Shown here: one piece after another, positions 54,899-64,000 of the stretch
Position numbering within the stretch: the stretch's first letter is position 1
Layout: each line of letters starts with the position of its first letter
Origin: JASJBU01 sp963790775
Lineage (GTDB): Bacteria > Pseudomonadota > Gammaproteobacteria > Chromatiales > Chromatiaceae
Assembly (NCBI GenBank): GCA_963790775.1
Contig: CAWBPR010000010.1
Coordinates: forward strand, 124,001-188,000
Reading direction: 5' to 3'
Length of the DNA: 64,000 nucleotides
Made by a program: the position numbers and the translations under genes
Notes under the pieces: model-generated
Told to the model about the DNA's origin: nothing
Seen by the model: only the letters and a program-made list of their open reading frames with translations
The model's database searches: none

Positions 54899-56763
54899 GC
54901 CTGGGGCCTGCCGCTTGGATAGCCGGCGTTGGACAAGGTGTCACGCCAGCTGGCTCTGTCGTCCGGTAATTGCATGATGGCCTCGAGAATCTCCTGCAGG
55001 CGTTGTTGCCGGTGGCTCTGCGCATGGATCATCCGGTAACCCGGTGAGTCGTCGCCGAAGTTATATTCGATGTTGCGGATGAAACGCTCAAAATCAGCAT
55101 TCGCAGTCCGGCAGGCGGGGTCCCGCTGCCACCAGGTTTGGGGATCGGCGAACAAGGCCTTCAGGCTTGCCAGTCTTTCCAGTGTAAGGCTGTGCGTGGC
55201 CGTGTATTTCTGCAGCATGGATGCTTCGACCTCCTGCAGGGTCTGCCTGACGAGTTGTTCCGGCACGGGTTTGGCGGGATACCCCTGGGCGGTGAGGCGT
55301 TCGATGCTGAACAGCATCACGTCACCAAAGAATTGACGTTCGAACTCACCCGACAGATCGATGAGATCCTCTGCTCTATCGATGTCCGGCCTGAACTCCG
55401 ACTGGCCGAGCTGCTCGACGGTGCGCTTGTGCAGCATCGGCAGGTTCGCGGCAACGAACTGTGGCTCCTTTTCGGCCTGCAGTATGCGGCCCAGCACGGG
55501 GCCTGCCATGCGCAGCTTCAGGGGGGCGAAGGGGATGAAATACTCGAGGGCGGAGGTCCTGAAAATGTAGTTGCCGGTGTAGACCGTTCTGGCCGGTTTA
55601 ACACTGCAGGAGAGTTCCTGAGGTTCATAGCGGGTCTGGCGGGTGGGGTGCTCGCCATCGAAAAACCGGTTCAGTTTTTGCGAGAAATCCTCGAAGCAGC
55701 CTGCGTGATCATGGGCCCCGTTGACTCTGCAGTGATATTGGAATGGAGCGCCGTCCGATTTGAATCCGAACAGATTCGCCATATCGTGGTAGGCGGCGTC
55801 ATCGCTTTGCGGGTTTTGTTGATCGTGAAACTGGCAGGCCGCCTGCGGATCCAGCTGCGCCATGCCGGAAAGAAATGCGATCACGTCTTGCAGAAAATTG
55901 CCGGCCATCACCGCAGGTGATACCGGCGGGTCGCCGACGACCTTACCCGTCAATACCAGCGCGTCACTGCTCGAGAAGATCTGATTCAAGTGGTAAAAAT
56001 AGTTGAGGGCAGTGACGTTTCTGTCGCCCTGGCCGGTGTTGACCTGGAATTCCTGGTCACTGTCGATGAACCAGAACAGCTGGTGTTGATGTTCTCTGGC
56101 CAGTTCAGCGAGTTTCAGATAGGCGATGTTGCGGGTGATCGAAGCGCCCTTGTGGTAGAACGCCTCGGGGCTGCTGTTATTACCCACGATTCGCTGCAGA
56201 GCGCTGTAGTCTCGCCGCCCCGGGCGATCGAGCTGCCGTAGCTGCTCTGCTTGGCCAAAGTAGAGGGTTTTGAGCCCCTGTCTATTGAAATGCCCAAGGA
56301 TCTCCTGATTACGCCGGATATTCCCGGGCGCTTTGCTGTCGTCCGCAAGCAGTACGCTGATTTTTTTGTAACTGCCGTTGGCCATCCCGCCGTAGCCAAA
56401 CCGCCGGCAGAGTTCCAGCAGGCTGTTGAGACAATCTTCGAGATGCTGCGGCCTGTCGGCTACCGGGATCACGATCACGAACTCAAAGCGCGCCTCATTG
56501 CCGGCGGCGGTTATCTTTGATTCCAGCTCACGGAACAGTCGCTGGTAGAGCTCAAGCGTGGTGTCCGGGCAGCCGCTGCTCCACAGCTCCTGCTCGACAA
56601 GCGCCGTGACCGCTTCATAGTATTCGATCAGGGCTTTGCCAGATCCAGTGTCCGTAGCTTCGGCTGTGATTTTCCGCCAGCGCTCTGCCAGCTCCCCGCT
56701 GGCAGGGTGGTTTTCGTAAGCCTCAAAGAAGTCGTCCAGTGCCGCGTGTCTGATGGCTGGCAT
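54895..56763 (-). CDS. Large GT-A-type glycosyltransferase-like protein
   Basis: From ATG 56763 the protein has 622 aa; the longer reading to 56862 would overlap the upstream gene. The central region has VIVIPVADRPQHLEDCLNSLL near residue 95 and FWFIDSDQEF, a likely DxD-type metal site, as in family-2 glycosyltransferases. The long N- and C-terminal regions are not recognised. It lies 19 bp after a ThDP-enzyme gene and overlaps a sulfotransferase gene, which suggests a modified-glycan pathway. Confidence 0.72.
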   Translation of the reverse strand: MPAIRHAALDDFFEAYENHPASGELAERWRKITAEATDTGSGKALIEYYEAVTALVEQELWSSGCPDTTLELYQRLFRELESKITAAGNEARFEFVIVIPVADRPQHLEDCLNSLLELCRRFGYGGMANGSYKKISVLLADDSKAPGNIRRNQEILGHFNRQGLKTLYFGQAEQLRQLDRPGRRDYSALQRIVGNNSSPEAFYHKGASITRNIAYLKLAELAREHQHQLFWFIDSDQEFQVNTGQGDRNVTALNYFYHLNQIFSSSDALVLTGKVVGDPPVSPAVMAGNFLQDVIAFLSGMAQLDPQAACQFHDQQNPQSDDAAYHDMANLFGFKSDGAPFQYHCRVNGAHDHAGCFEDFSQKLNRFFDGEHPTRQTRYEPQELSCSVKPARTVYTGNYIFRTSALEYFIPFAPLKLRMAGPVLGRILQAEKEPQFVAANLPMLHKRTVEQLGQSEFRPDIDRAEDLIDLSGEFERQFFGDVMLFSIERLTAQGYPAKPVPEQLVRQTLQEVEASMLQKYTATHSLTLERLASLKALFADPQTWWQRDPACRTANADFERFIRNIEYNFGDDSPGYRMIHAQSHRQQRLQEILEAIMQLPDDRASWRDTLSNAGYPSGRPQA

Positions 56764-56782
56764 GGCGTCTGAAACTCCGCGC

Positions 56783-58450
56783 CTAGCGTTTGGAGGAGTA
56801 GTTCGGGAATGCATCCCTGTCGATCGGGATGTCGACAAGATTGATTGCCTGATGCAGATCATAGTGCTCGAACAGATCGTCGAGGTCAGCGGTGGTCGCC
56901 ACCCGCTTGTAGTTGATGCCGAAGGAACGCGCCAGATGGCTGTAGTCGGGATTGATGAAGTCGCAGTTGATGAAGCGCTGCTGATAAAGCTGGTGTTGAT
57001 TTTTGCGTATCAGTCCCATGGTGCCATTGTTGAACATCACGATGTTGAGTGGCTTGCGATAGTTGACTGCGGTCATGATCTCCATGCAGCACATCTGGAA
57101 TCCGCCATCCCCGAGGATTGCGAAAGTGGGCCTGTGTTCGGCGAACTGCGCGCCGATGGCGGCGGGAATCGCATGGCCCAGGGAGGATATCCCGGAATTG
57201 GGATAGTAGCGGTTGCTGCTGGACACGCTGTAAAAATTTTGCGCAAAGATGATGTTGTCGTCGAATACCAGGGTATTTTGCGGGAAATGGAGCGCGAGTT
57301 TGCGGAAAAATGTCTCCGCCACGGCGAAGCCTGATTTGAATATCGAGTAGTCACCGTTGGATGAATCCTTCAAATCAGCGATGTTCCCGACTACCTGGCC
57401 GGCGCCATTTTTCTCCCTGACGAGGGGGCGAATATGATCCACCAGGCTGGTGAGCACTGTCTTGATGTCGCCGCTGATCGCCAGCTCGGTGTTGTAGACC
57501 TTCTCCAGTTGCCGCGGGTCATTATCGACCTGCACGATTTTTCTGCCCGTCAGGAGTGACGTGTCCCAAAGATAACTGGTGCGTTCATTGAAGCCGGCCC
57601 CGAGGATGATCAGCAGGTCTGATTTTTCGACGATGTATTTATAGGCCTGGCCGCTGGAGGTGACGCCAATGCTGCCCAGCGACAGTGTGGAATCCTCACT
57701 GATGACACCCTTGCCTTTGAGGCTGGAAGCGACCGGAATCTGCAGCAGGTCGCTGAGTTCACCGACAATCTGCTGTGCGCCGGAACGGATACAGCCGTAA
57801 CCGGCAATGATCACCGGTTGGCTGGCATTGAGAATGAGTTCGGCGAGTCTATCCTGTCCACTGAGGTCCTGGGGCGCAGTGATTGCGCGCGGCTTGATCC
57901 GCAGTTCATCGAGCACAGCTTCGTCGACCAGCTCCTTCTGCACATTGAACGGGATGCTCAGCAGCACCGGCCCCGGGTTGGCGCTGAGTAACGCCTTGCT
58001 GGCCTGAATCAGCACCTGCGGCAGGTAGTCAGTTCTTTCCAGCGTCTTGCTGTAGCGAGTGATGTGCCTGAACAGGTCCACCTGATCGAAACTGCCGCCT
58101 TCCCCGGAGCTTTCCTGCAGGCCGCCTTTACCGAAGATATAGGTGGGTGCTTCGCCGGTGATGACCAGCACCGGTTGCTTGTCGGCGTATGCATTGGCGA
58201 TGCCGGTGATCAGGTTGGTGGCGCCGGGACCTGCGGTGGCGATGCATGCCGCAATCTTTCCCGATGCCTTGGCGTATCCACCGGCCATAAAGGCCGCACC
58301 CTGCTCATGCTTGGCCAGCACTGCCTGGATGCCGGAGTCATAGATGGCGTCATAGACAGGCAGAATGTGGGCCCCAGGCATGCCGAAAATACACTCGACA
58401 CCAAGCAGTTCCAGATATCTGACGATTAATTCACTGACTTTTATCTTCAT
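56783..58450 (-). CDS. Thiamine-diphosphate enzyme, acetolactate synthase-like
   Basis: Protein of 555 aa (ATG 58450, MKIKVSEL) with the three ThDP-enzyme domains. The N-terminal domain has KHEQGAAFMAGGYA with the activating Glu, the middle domain PVIIAGYGC, and the C-terminal cofactor motif begins GDGGFQ and ends NN (GDG-X26-NN type). It resembles IlvB/acetolactate synthase but has no regulatory ilvH beside it and sits with glycosyl- and sulfotransferase genes, so a specialised carboligase or decarboxylase role is more likely. The exact reaction cannot be given. Confidence 0.85.
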   Translation of the reverse strand: MKIKVSELIVRYLELLGVECIFGMPGAHILPVYDAIYDSGIQAVLAKHEQGAAFMAGGYAKASGKIAACIATAGPGATNLITGIANAYADKQPVLVITGEAPTYIFGKGGLQESSGEGGSFDQVDLFRHITRYSKTLERTDYLPQVLIQASKALLSANPGPVLLSIPFNVQKELVDEAVLDELRIKPRAITAPQDLSGQDRLAELILNASQPVIIAGYGCIRSGAQQIVGELSDLLQIPVASSLKGKGVISEDSTLSLGSIGVTSSGQAYKYIVEKSDLLIILGAGFNERTSYLWDTSLLTGRKIVQVDNDPRQLEKVYNTELAISGDIKTVLTSLVDHIRPLVREKNGAGQVVGNIADLKDSSNGDYSIFKSGFAVAETFFRKLALHFPQNTLVFDDNIIFAQNFYSVSSSNRYYPNSGISSLGHAIPAAIGAQFAEHRPTFAILGDGGFQMCCMEIMTAVNYRKPLNIVMFNNGTMGLIRKNQHQLYQQRFINCDFINPDYSHLARSFGINYKRVATTADLDDLFEHYDLHQAINLVDIPIDRDAFPNYSSKR

Positions 58451-58707
58451 CAAACTGTTGTTAGTTCTGGGACGCTGTTGGTTGCCTATCTGGGCCGCGA
58501 ATTTCCCGGATTCGCCGCTGACGATGGCTGAATGGCCGCGGTATTATTCGACCCGATATCCCTCAGGCCACGACAAAAGCCGACGGAGTATACTCGAATG
58601 CCGTGCAAATTTTTACTGCCTTCGAGCGGCAGGCTGCTGTATGGGAATTGAAAACAGTACGCGTGTGGCTGATGAATCGCTGCAAGCGGTGTTCAGGGCC
58701 TGCCGGG

Positions 58708-59454
58708 TCACAACTGGAGCAGCTCGTTCCGGCTGAATCTTTTCCAGGTTTTCCCATTCCATGCCTCGAGTGGCCGGTAACTGGATTTGTAATGCATCTT
58801 CTCGGACCCTGCGACCCAGAAACCGGGATAGACCCATGGCTTGCCCAACTCTCTGGCATGCTCGATCTGCCATAACAGCGCATACACACCGATACCGACT
58901 GATTGTTTTTCCGGGTCGAAGAAGGTGTAGACGGATGAGAGGCCGTCTGGCAGCAGATCGGTGACAAGCACGGCGACCAGCTCGTTCTCCAGGTGGAACT
59001 CGTAGAATCGGGTATCCGCCCAGTCGCAGCTGAGAAACTTCATATACTGCTCCGGATCACTGCAGGCCATCGCGCCGTCGGCATGACGTGCAGCCTGATA
59101 TTTCACATACAGCTCGAAGTGTGACTGCTGAAAAGCCGCCGCTTGGGAGCTGACCTGGATTCTGGCATGGTTCGCTTGCCAGTTTCTGCGCTGGCTGCGG
59201 TTGGGTTTGAAATCGCTGGCCGGAATGCGCAGTGAGACGCAGGCTTCACACAGTGGGCAGGCGGGTTGATAGAGGAATTGGCCGCTGCGGCGGAAGCCCC
59301 GGTCGATGAGCATCTGGTAGAGTGCGGAATCCACCCGGACAGCCGGATCGAGAAACAGGGTACGCGCGATCCGTCCTGCCAGATAGGAGCAGTCATGCTC
59401 CTGACTCACGTAGAGCGCATAAGCGGAATCCTGATTAAAACCGGAGTTGTCCAT
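58708..59454 (-). CDS. bpt: Aspartate/glutamate leucyltransferase
   Basis: Bpt transfers Leu from Leu-tRNA to proteins with N-terminal Asp or Glu, marking them for ClpAP. The 248-aa protein is of the ATE family: N-terminal CSYLAG, the conserved CPLCEACVSLRIP cysteines, RSQRRNW, and C-terminal YPGFWVAGSEKMHYKSSYRPLE. It follows aat by 1 bp, so both branches of the bacterial Leu/N-degron pathway are in one unit. Confidence 0.95.
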   Translation of the reverse strand: MDNSGFNQDSAYALYVSQEHDCSYLAGRIARTLFLDPAVRVDSALYQMLIDRGFRRSGQFLYQPACPLCEACVSLRIPASDFKPNRSQRRNWQANHARIQVSSQAAAFQQSHFELYVKYQAARHADGAMACSDPEQYMKFLSCDWADTRFYEFHLENELVAVLVTDLLPDGLSSVYTFFDPEKQSVGIGVYALLWQIEHARELGKPWVYPGFWVAGSEKMHYKSSYRPLEAWNGKTWKRFSRNELLQL

Positions 59455-59455
59455 T

Positions 59456-60175
59456 TTAGGTAGCTTGAGCGTTGAAAACTGACCAAGGTCCGAGGTGTCC
59501 GGGAAGGGTACACCAGTTATCCAGATGCCGGCAAAATCTCTCTCTGGAAATCTCTTCGGCGCCCAGGCTGATCAGATGCCCGGTATAGACCTGGCAGTCG
59601 ACCAGACGAAAGTCCATTTCAAGGAGTAATGCACAAAGTTCCACCAGCGCCACTTTTGAGCTGTCAGAGACCTGGCTGAACATCGATTCACCATAGAATA
59701 CGCCACCGATCGCCACGCCATACAGTCCGCCAACCAGTTGGTCGTCCTGCCAGACCTCCACCGAGTGGGCCAGGTTCAGCTCATGCAGCCGCAGATAGGC
59801 GTGAATCATTTCCGAAACCAGCCAGGTGCCTGGTGAATCCCTGCGCGGCTGCGAACAGGCCGTGATGATCTGCTCGAATGCCGTGTCAAAAGAGACCCGG
59901 AAAATTCCCTTGCGCAGAGTTTTCCGCAGGCTGCGGCTAATCCGGATCTTCTCGGGGTAGAGCACCGTTCGTGGATCTGGCGACCACCAGAGGATGGGTT
60001 CGTCTTCGCTGAACCAGGGGAATATCCCATGCCGGTAGGCGTTGATCAGACGTTGCGGGGTCAGATCGCCACCTACGGCGAGCAGGCCATTGGGTTCGGT
60101 TTCCGCCAGGGCAACATTGGGAAATGGGGAGTATGGGTCCTGATTGAGCCTGAAAATCATGGACGGAAGTGTCAA
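59456..60175 (-). CDS. aat: Leucyl/phenylalanyl-tRNA-protein transferase
   Basis: Aat adds Leu or Phe to N-terminal Arg or Lys for ClpS/ClpAP degradation. The 239-aa protein shows GLLAVGGDLTPQRLINAYRHGIFPWF, WWSPDPRTVL, and GGLYGVAIGGVFYGESMF, all diagnostic. Normal length. It is first in the aat-bpt unit, divergent from the PilZ gene. Confidence 0.96.
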   Translation of the reverse strand: MTLPSMIFRLNQDPYSPFPNVALAETEPNGLLAVGGDLTPQRLINAYRHGIFPWFSEDEPILWWSPDPRTVLYPEKIRISRSLRKTLRKGIFRVSFDTAFEQIITACSQPRRDSPGTWLVSEMIHAYLRLHELNLAHSVEVWQDDQLVGGLYGVAIGGVFYGESMFSQVSDSSKVALVELCALLLEMDFRLVDCQVYTGHLISLGAEEISRERFCRHLDNWCTLPGHLGPWSVFNAQAT

Positions 60176-60322
60176 CTGGAAATCAAATCTGGGATTCTAC
60201 AGTGGCCGGCCCTTTGTTTCAGGTCAAATAATTCACATAATTCTGGCCCGCAATGCGAGAATGGTTTTATAGTAAAGCTTGTATCTTTTTGGTCAGAATA
60301 GGTTTTTGTTGGAGAGACGCTA

Positions 60323-60991
60323 TTGCCAGATGCAGTGAAAAAACTCCAGATCGGCGACATCCTGCAGCTGCAGCACGCGCCGCCCAGTGAAAATCAGGAT
60401 CGATACGCGGTCAGACTGGTGGGATATCTGCCTGGCCAGAGCATCGTTATCACGACACCCAGGAAGCACGGAAATGCCATCCTGGTAAGAGATGGGCATG
60501 CGTTTACCGTGCGTCTTCTGCAGGGCAGCAATATCTTTGGTTTTGTTGCGAAAGTGCTTTTCGTCTCCTCCAAGCCTTATCCCCATCTGCATCTGAGCTA
60601 TCCCGAGGATGTGGAGAGCGCGGTGGTGCGCAATGCCCCGCGTGCGCCTACCAAACTCAGCGCTCTGGTGCAGAATACCAGCCTGGCGGAAGATCAAAGG
60701 TTCAATCAGGAAGCGATTATCATTGACCTCAGCAGTAGCGGCGCGCGCCTGCTGCTGCATGAAAAGCTGGGGGAAATAGGCCAGCTGGTGCAGATAATCC
60801 TATCCCTGGAGGCCTGCGGCGGTGAAGACAAGCTGCAGGTTCTCGGGACCATCCGCAACATCAAGGATCTTGTCGAAGCTGATGCAGGCGAGGGGCGGAT
60901 TTATGGCATCCAGTTTTCCGGTATAGACCGTTTCCAGCAATTGCTGCTCTGCTCTTATGTCATGGGTCAAGTGGTGAAAGAGCCTGGCTGA
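60323..60991 (+). CDS. PilZ-domain c-di-GMP effector (YcgR-like)
   Basis: Cytoplasmic protein of 222 aa with an N-terminal YcgR-type beta domain (about 1-95) and a PilZ domain (about 100-215). The c-di-GMP site is complete: RNAPR fits RxxxR and DLSSSG fits D/NxSxxG. The start is TTG 60323 with GGAGAG seven bases upstream. YcgR-like proteins slow flagellar motors; no flagellar genes are nearby. The diguanylate cyclase at 2541 could supply the ligand. Confidence 0.9.
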   Translation: MPDAVKKLQIGDILQLQHAPPSENQDRYAVRLVGYLPGQSIVITTPRKHGNAILVRDGHAFTVRLLQGSNIFGFVAKVLFVSSKPYPHLHLSYPEDVESAVVRNAPRAPTKLSALVQNTSLAEDQRFNQEAIIIDLSSSGARLLLHEKLGEIGQLVQIILSLEACGGEDKLQVLGTIRNIKDLVEADAGEGRIYGIQFSGIDRFQQLLLCSYVMGQVVKEPG

Positions 60992-61022
60992 CCGGACAAA
61001 CCCGGTCAGCCAGGGCCGGCTG

Positions 61023-61988
61023 TCAGCCGGCTTTATTCTCCAATGCATCCAGAAAACGCTCTGCATCCAGCGCCGCCTGGCAACCGGTGCCGGCTGATGT
61101 GATAGCCTGACGGTAGACATGATCCATGACATCGCCCGCTGCAAACACCCCCGGAATACTGGTCTGGGTTGCATTGCCGTCCAGTCCACCCTGGACCTTC
61201 AGATAGCCATTGTTGTTTTCCAGCTGTGCCTCGAACAGGCTGGTATTCGGGCTGTGGCCGATGGCGATGAAGACGCCCATCAGCTCTATCTCCTTGGTGC
61301 TGCCGTCCTTGACGTTCTTGATCCGGATGCCGGTAACGCCGGATTGATCCCCCAGCACCTCATCGAGCACCTGATCCAGCTCCAGGGTGATGTTGCCGTC
61401 CGCAGCCTTCTTGCGCAGTTGATCGGAGAGGATCTTTTCCGAGCGGAACTCGTCACGCCGATGCACCACGACCACCTCGGCGGCGATATTCGACAGATAG
61501 AGCGCCTCTTCAACCGCCGTATTGCCGCCGCCGATGACCGCTACCTTCTGATTCTTATAAAAGAAGCCGTCGCAGGTCGCGCAGGCGGAGACGCCGCGGC
61601 CCTTGAAGGCTTCTTCTGACTCCATGCCGAGATAGCGGGCGGAGGCGCCGGTGCAGATGATCAGGGCGTCACAGGTGTATTCGAACTGGTCGCCGGTGAG
61701 CTTGAAGGGCCGTTCGCTCAGCTCCGCCTTGTTGATATGGTCGAAGATGATTTCGGTATCGAAACGCTCAGCGTGTTTGCGCATGCGTTCCATCAGGTCG
61801 GGACCCTGCACGCCGTCGTTGTCTCCCGGCCAGTTATCCACGTCGGTAGTGGTCATCAGCTGACCACCCTGTTCCATGCCGGTTACCAGCACGGGCTGCA
61901 GGTTGGCGCGGGCCGCATAGACAGCGGCGGTGTAGCCTGCCGGGCCAGAACCCAGGATCAACAGACGGCAATGCTTGGTTTCGCTCAT
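61023..61988 (-). CDS. trxB: Thioredoxin-disulfide reductase
   Basis: FAD flavoenzyme that reduces thioredoxin with NADPH. The 321-aa protein has the FAD motif LGSGPAGYTAAVYAAR, the redox pair CATC at 136-139 within SACATCDGFFY, the NADPH motif GGGNTAVEEAL and the C-terminal GVFAAGDVMD. Standard length. It lies near ftsK as in many gammaproteobacteria and is divergent from ald. Confidence 0.97.
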   Translation of the reverse strand: MSETKHCRLLILGSGPAGYTAAVYAARANLQPVLVTGMEQGGQLMTTTDVDNWPGDNDGVQGPDLMERMRKHAERFDTEIIFDHINKAELSERPFKLTGDQFEYTCDALIICTGASARYLGMESEEAFKGRGVSACATCDGFFYKNQKVAVIGGGNTAVEEALYLSNIAAEVVVVHRRDEFRSEKILSDQLRKKAADGNITLELDQVLDEVLGDQSGVTGIRIKNVKDGSTKEIELMGVFIAIGHSPNTSLFEAQLENNNGYLKVQGGLDGNATQTSIPGVFAAGDVMDHVYRQAITSAGTGCQAALDAERFLDALENKAG

Positions 61989-62165
61989 GTATACTTACTC
62001 CAGAATGCGCGGCTCCCTGCTGCAGGGGCCTTTGAACTGCCGATACGGCGTTCAGGTCAAATTGTCGGATGAATCGGAAAATGGCGACGATTTTCCAGAT
62101 TTCAACCATGAAAATCGATGCGCAGATAGTACGGAATGAAACGTCATGGGTAAAGGTAATCGAAA

Positions 62166-63230
62166 ATGCGGATAGGTATACCCAAAGAGATCAAACCCCT
62201 GGAGGGGCGCGTCGGACTGGTGCCTGAGGCCTGTGCGGATTTTGTTCAGGCAGGTCATCAGGTCCTGCTGGAAACAACCGCAGGGCTGGCCAGTGGTTAT
62301 CCGGATCAGCGTTATCGGCAACTGGGCGTCGAAATTCTGCCGGACGCCGCAGCGGTCTACGAGCAGGCGGAGCTGATCGTGAAAGTCAAGGAGCCTTATG
62401 GCGCCGAACCGGAGATGTTGCGTGGCGACCAGCTGCTGTTCTGTTTTCTGCACCTGGCTGCGAACGAGACGCTGACCCGGCAACTGCTGGCGTCCGGTGT
62501 CACGGGACTGGCCTTCGAGACTTTGGCGGATAGGGGCGGGTTGCCGATTCTGGCGCCGATGAGTGATATTGCCGGACGGCTCTCGGTGATGATCGGATCC
62601 AATCTCCTGCACCGGCCGGCGGGTGGTAAAGGCCTGCTGCTGGGTGGTCTGCCGGCGGCGGAAAGAGGCAGCGTGGTGATCATCGGCGGTGGCCAGGCGG
62701 GCGGAAATGCAGCACGGGTGGCGACATCCCTGGGCGCCCGGGTCACGGTCTTCGAGCGGAATCGCGAGCGCATGTCGGTGCTGCGTGACCTGGGTGCGAA
62801 TGTCACGGCGCTCTATCCTTATGCAGAAAGCCTGGCCGCGGCTGTCGCCGGGGCGGATCTGCTGGTTGGCGCGGTGCTGATTCCCGGCGAGAAGGCGCCC
62901 AGTCTGGTCTCCCGGGAACTGGTGGCGAGCATGGAGCAGGGCAGCGTGATCGTCGATATCTCTGTGGACCAGGGCGGTTGCATCGAAACCACCCGCCCCA
63001 CCGACTATCGGTCACCTACCTATGTTGAAGAAGGGGTCGTGCATTTCGCGGTGACCAACATGCCGGGGGCGGTGCCGCGCAGCGCCTCTCAGGCCCTCTC
63101 GGCGGCGATGATTCCTTACCTGCATGAGCTGACTTCCGGGAACTGGCGGGAAAATCCCCTGCTTGCCGATGCGGTCAATGTTTCCGGCGGCGAACTTGTC
63201 TATCCTGCCTTGCGTAAGCAGTATGCTTGA
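62166..63230 (+). CDS. ald: Alanine dehydrogenase
   Basis: NAD-dependent interconversion of L-alanine and pyruvate plus ammonia. The 354-aa protein opens with RIGIPKEIKPLEGRVGLVP, has the NAD-binding GGGQAGGNAARVA and the signature VVHFAVTNMPGAVPRSAS. Slightly shorter than the usual 370 aa but complete. It is divergent from trxB and 58 bp upstream of ftsK. Confidence 0.95.
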   Translation: MRIGIPKEIKPLEGRVGLVPEACADFVQAGHQVLLETTAGLASGYPDQRYRQLGVEILPDAAAVYEQAELIVKVKEPYGAEPEMLRGDQLLFCFLHLAANETLTRQLLASGVTGLAFETLADRGGLPILAPMSDIAGRLSVMIGSNLLHRPAGGKGLLLGGLPAAERGSVVIIGGGQAGGNAARVATSLGARVTVFERNRERMSVLRDLGANVTALYPYAESLAAAVAGADLLVGAVLIPGEKAPSLVSRELVASMEQGSVIVDISVDQGGCIETTRPTDYRSPTYVEEGVVHFAVTNMPGAVPRSASQALSAAMIPYLHELTSGNWRENPLLADAVNVSGGELVYPALRKQYA

Positions 63231-63288
63231 AACTAGAATAGGAAAAGATTCTAAAATTTTAATTTTATTAGGATAATAGGCGAAGAAG

Positions 63289-64000
63289 TTGCAGGCAAAA
63301 TCCCGGGGTTCGACACAGCAGAGTGATTTTCAGGCCCATGTTAGTCACGCCGCGCGCGAGGGCGTCATGTGGAGCCTGTTCTGTCTGAGTGGCTATCTGC
63401 TGCTCTCCCTCTACACCTATTTTCCGGATGATCCGGGCTTCTCCTACTTGGGGCCGAGCAATGATGTGGTCAATTCGGGGGGGCCGGTAGGGGCTTGGTT
63501 CTCGGATGTCTTTTACAACCTGTTCGGATTTTTCGCCTACCTGTTTCCGATCATGCTGAGTTGGAGTGCGCTGCTGGTCTTCAAGCGGCGTAAGCCGGAT
63601 GACACGGTGAATATCAATCTGGTGCTGGTGCGCTGGCTGGGCTTCTTTATCACCCTGGCATCGGGCTGCGCCCTGGCAGCCCTTTACTGGTCCCAGGCAT
63701 ATCCACAACTGCCTTCAGGCACCGGCGGCATATTGGGCAATGCCCTGGGTCACTTCTTTGAAGCTGGGCTGAACCGCTCCGGCAGCAGTCTGTTCCTGCT
63801 CGCCCTGTTTCTCAGCGGGTTCACGCTTTTTACCGGTGTCTCCTGGTTCACCGTGATGGATGTGATCGGCGGCCTGGTGCTGGGCGGTATCGGGCGAGGC
63901 GCTTATCTGATCAGCCAGCTGCGCGAGAGACTGGCGGCGAGAAAGGCGCGCCAGGAGCGCAGCAAGCTGGTGAAGAAAGAACAGCAGCGCACCAGCATGC
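63289..64000 (+). CDS. ftsK: DNA translocase FtsK, N-terminal part (runs off window)
   Basis: Septal DNA pump; only the first 237 codons are here. The reading from TTG 63289 gives a short cytoplasmic start and about four membrane segments (first at GVMWSLFCLSGYLLLSLY, later VRWLGFFITLASGCALAALYW), followed by a basic, Arg/Lys-rich linker near the window end. The start is uncertain; no strong ribosome-binding site is seen. Identity rests on the membrane-domain pattern and its position after trxB. Confidence 0.88.
   Translation, partial: MQAKSRGSTQQSDFQAHVSHAAREGVMWSLFCLSGYLLLSLYTYFPDDPGFSYLGPSNDVVNSGGPVGAWFSDVFYNLFGFFAYLFPIMLSWSALLVFKRRKPDDTVNINLVLVRWLGFFITLASGCALAALYWSQAYPQLPSGTGGILGNALGHFFEAGLNRSGSSLFLLALFLSGFTLFTGVSWFTVMDVIGGLVLGGIGRGAYLISQLRERLAARKARQERSKLVKKEQQRTSM

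Noticed and set aside
56783..58450. Naming the ThDP enzyme ilvB
   Set aside because: There is no small regulatory subunit gene beside it and its neighbours are glycan-type genes, so only the enzyme class is claimed.

Overview
The window reads as chromosomal DNA of a gammaproteobacterium, probably one of the sulfur-oxidising Chromatiales-like lineages. The evidence is the order aroA-cmk-rpsA-ihfB, the pairing of aat with bpt, trxB and ald beside ftsK, a SoxW-like thioredoxin, and many TonB and cytochrome genes. The genus-level guess is inference. No rRNA, tRNA, CRISPR array or intact insertion sequence was seen.

Layout. 1-2.0 kb: two overlapping DUF21/CBS (CNNM/CorC-type) membrane proteins. 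2.5-4.8 kb: a GGDEF protein and a tandem thioredoxin-fold protein. 5-9.2 kb: aroA, cmk, rpsA, ihfB. 9.3-17.4 kb: one co-oriented phosphate locus, pstS - phoU fusion - pstC - pstA - pstB1 - pstB2 - phoB - phoR. 17.5-35 kb: two Na/Pi cotransporter genes (one frameshifted), each followed by a small Lys-rich coiled-coil gene; three more DUF21/CBS genes; a P-loop protein/PPP phosphatase pair; a DUF47-pit operon; and a ppk-uspA-nptA operon. Then come arfB and ybaK. 36-45 kb: a TonB system (TonB receptor, BNR protein, thioredoxin-like protein, DUF3450, TtpC-like protein, ExbB, ExbD, TonB, TPR). 45-48 kb: a decayed patch with DUF2971 and REP-transposase remnants and a broken cytochrome c. 48.4-53.2 kb: a second TonB receptor coupled to a His-rich periplasmic protein, a polyferredoxin and a TauE/DsbD-like membrane protein. 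53.5-58.5 kb: methyltransferase, sulfotransferase, glycosyltransferase and ThDP enzyme. 58.7-64 kb: bpt, aat, a PilZ protein, trxB, ald and the start of ftsK.

How the genes work together. About 35 kb is devoted to phosphate: sensing (PhoBR, PhoU), high-affinity uptake (Pst), low-affinity uptake (Pit-DUF47, Na/Pi) and polyphosphate storage (Ppk). PHO-box-like tandem repeats (7-bp half-sites with an 11-bp period) lie before pstS, ppk, the first DUF21 gene, the second DUF21 pair, and between the pit operon and the fifth DUF21 gene. This suggests that CNNM-type ion transporters belong to the same PhoB regulon. Three oddities stand out: two PstB ATPases with complementary degenerate motifs, a PhoU fused to a catalytically dead phosphatase-like domain, and the paired small coiled-coil proteins.

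Several conserved genes carry single-base frameshifts (at least eleven). This could reflect draft-sequence error or real decay, and the sequence alone cannot decide.
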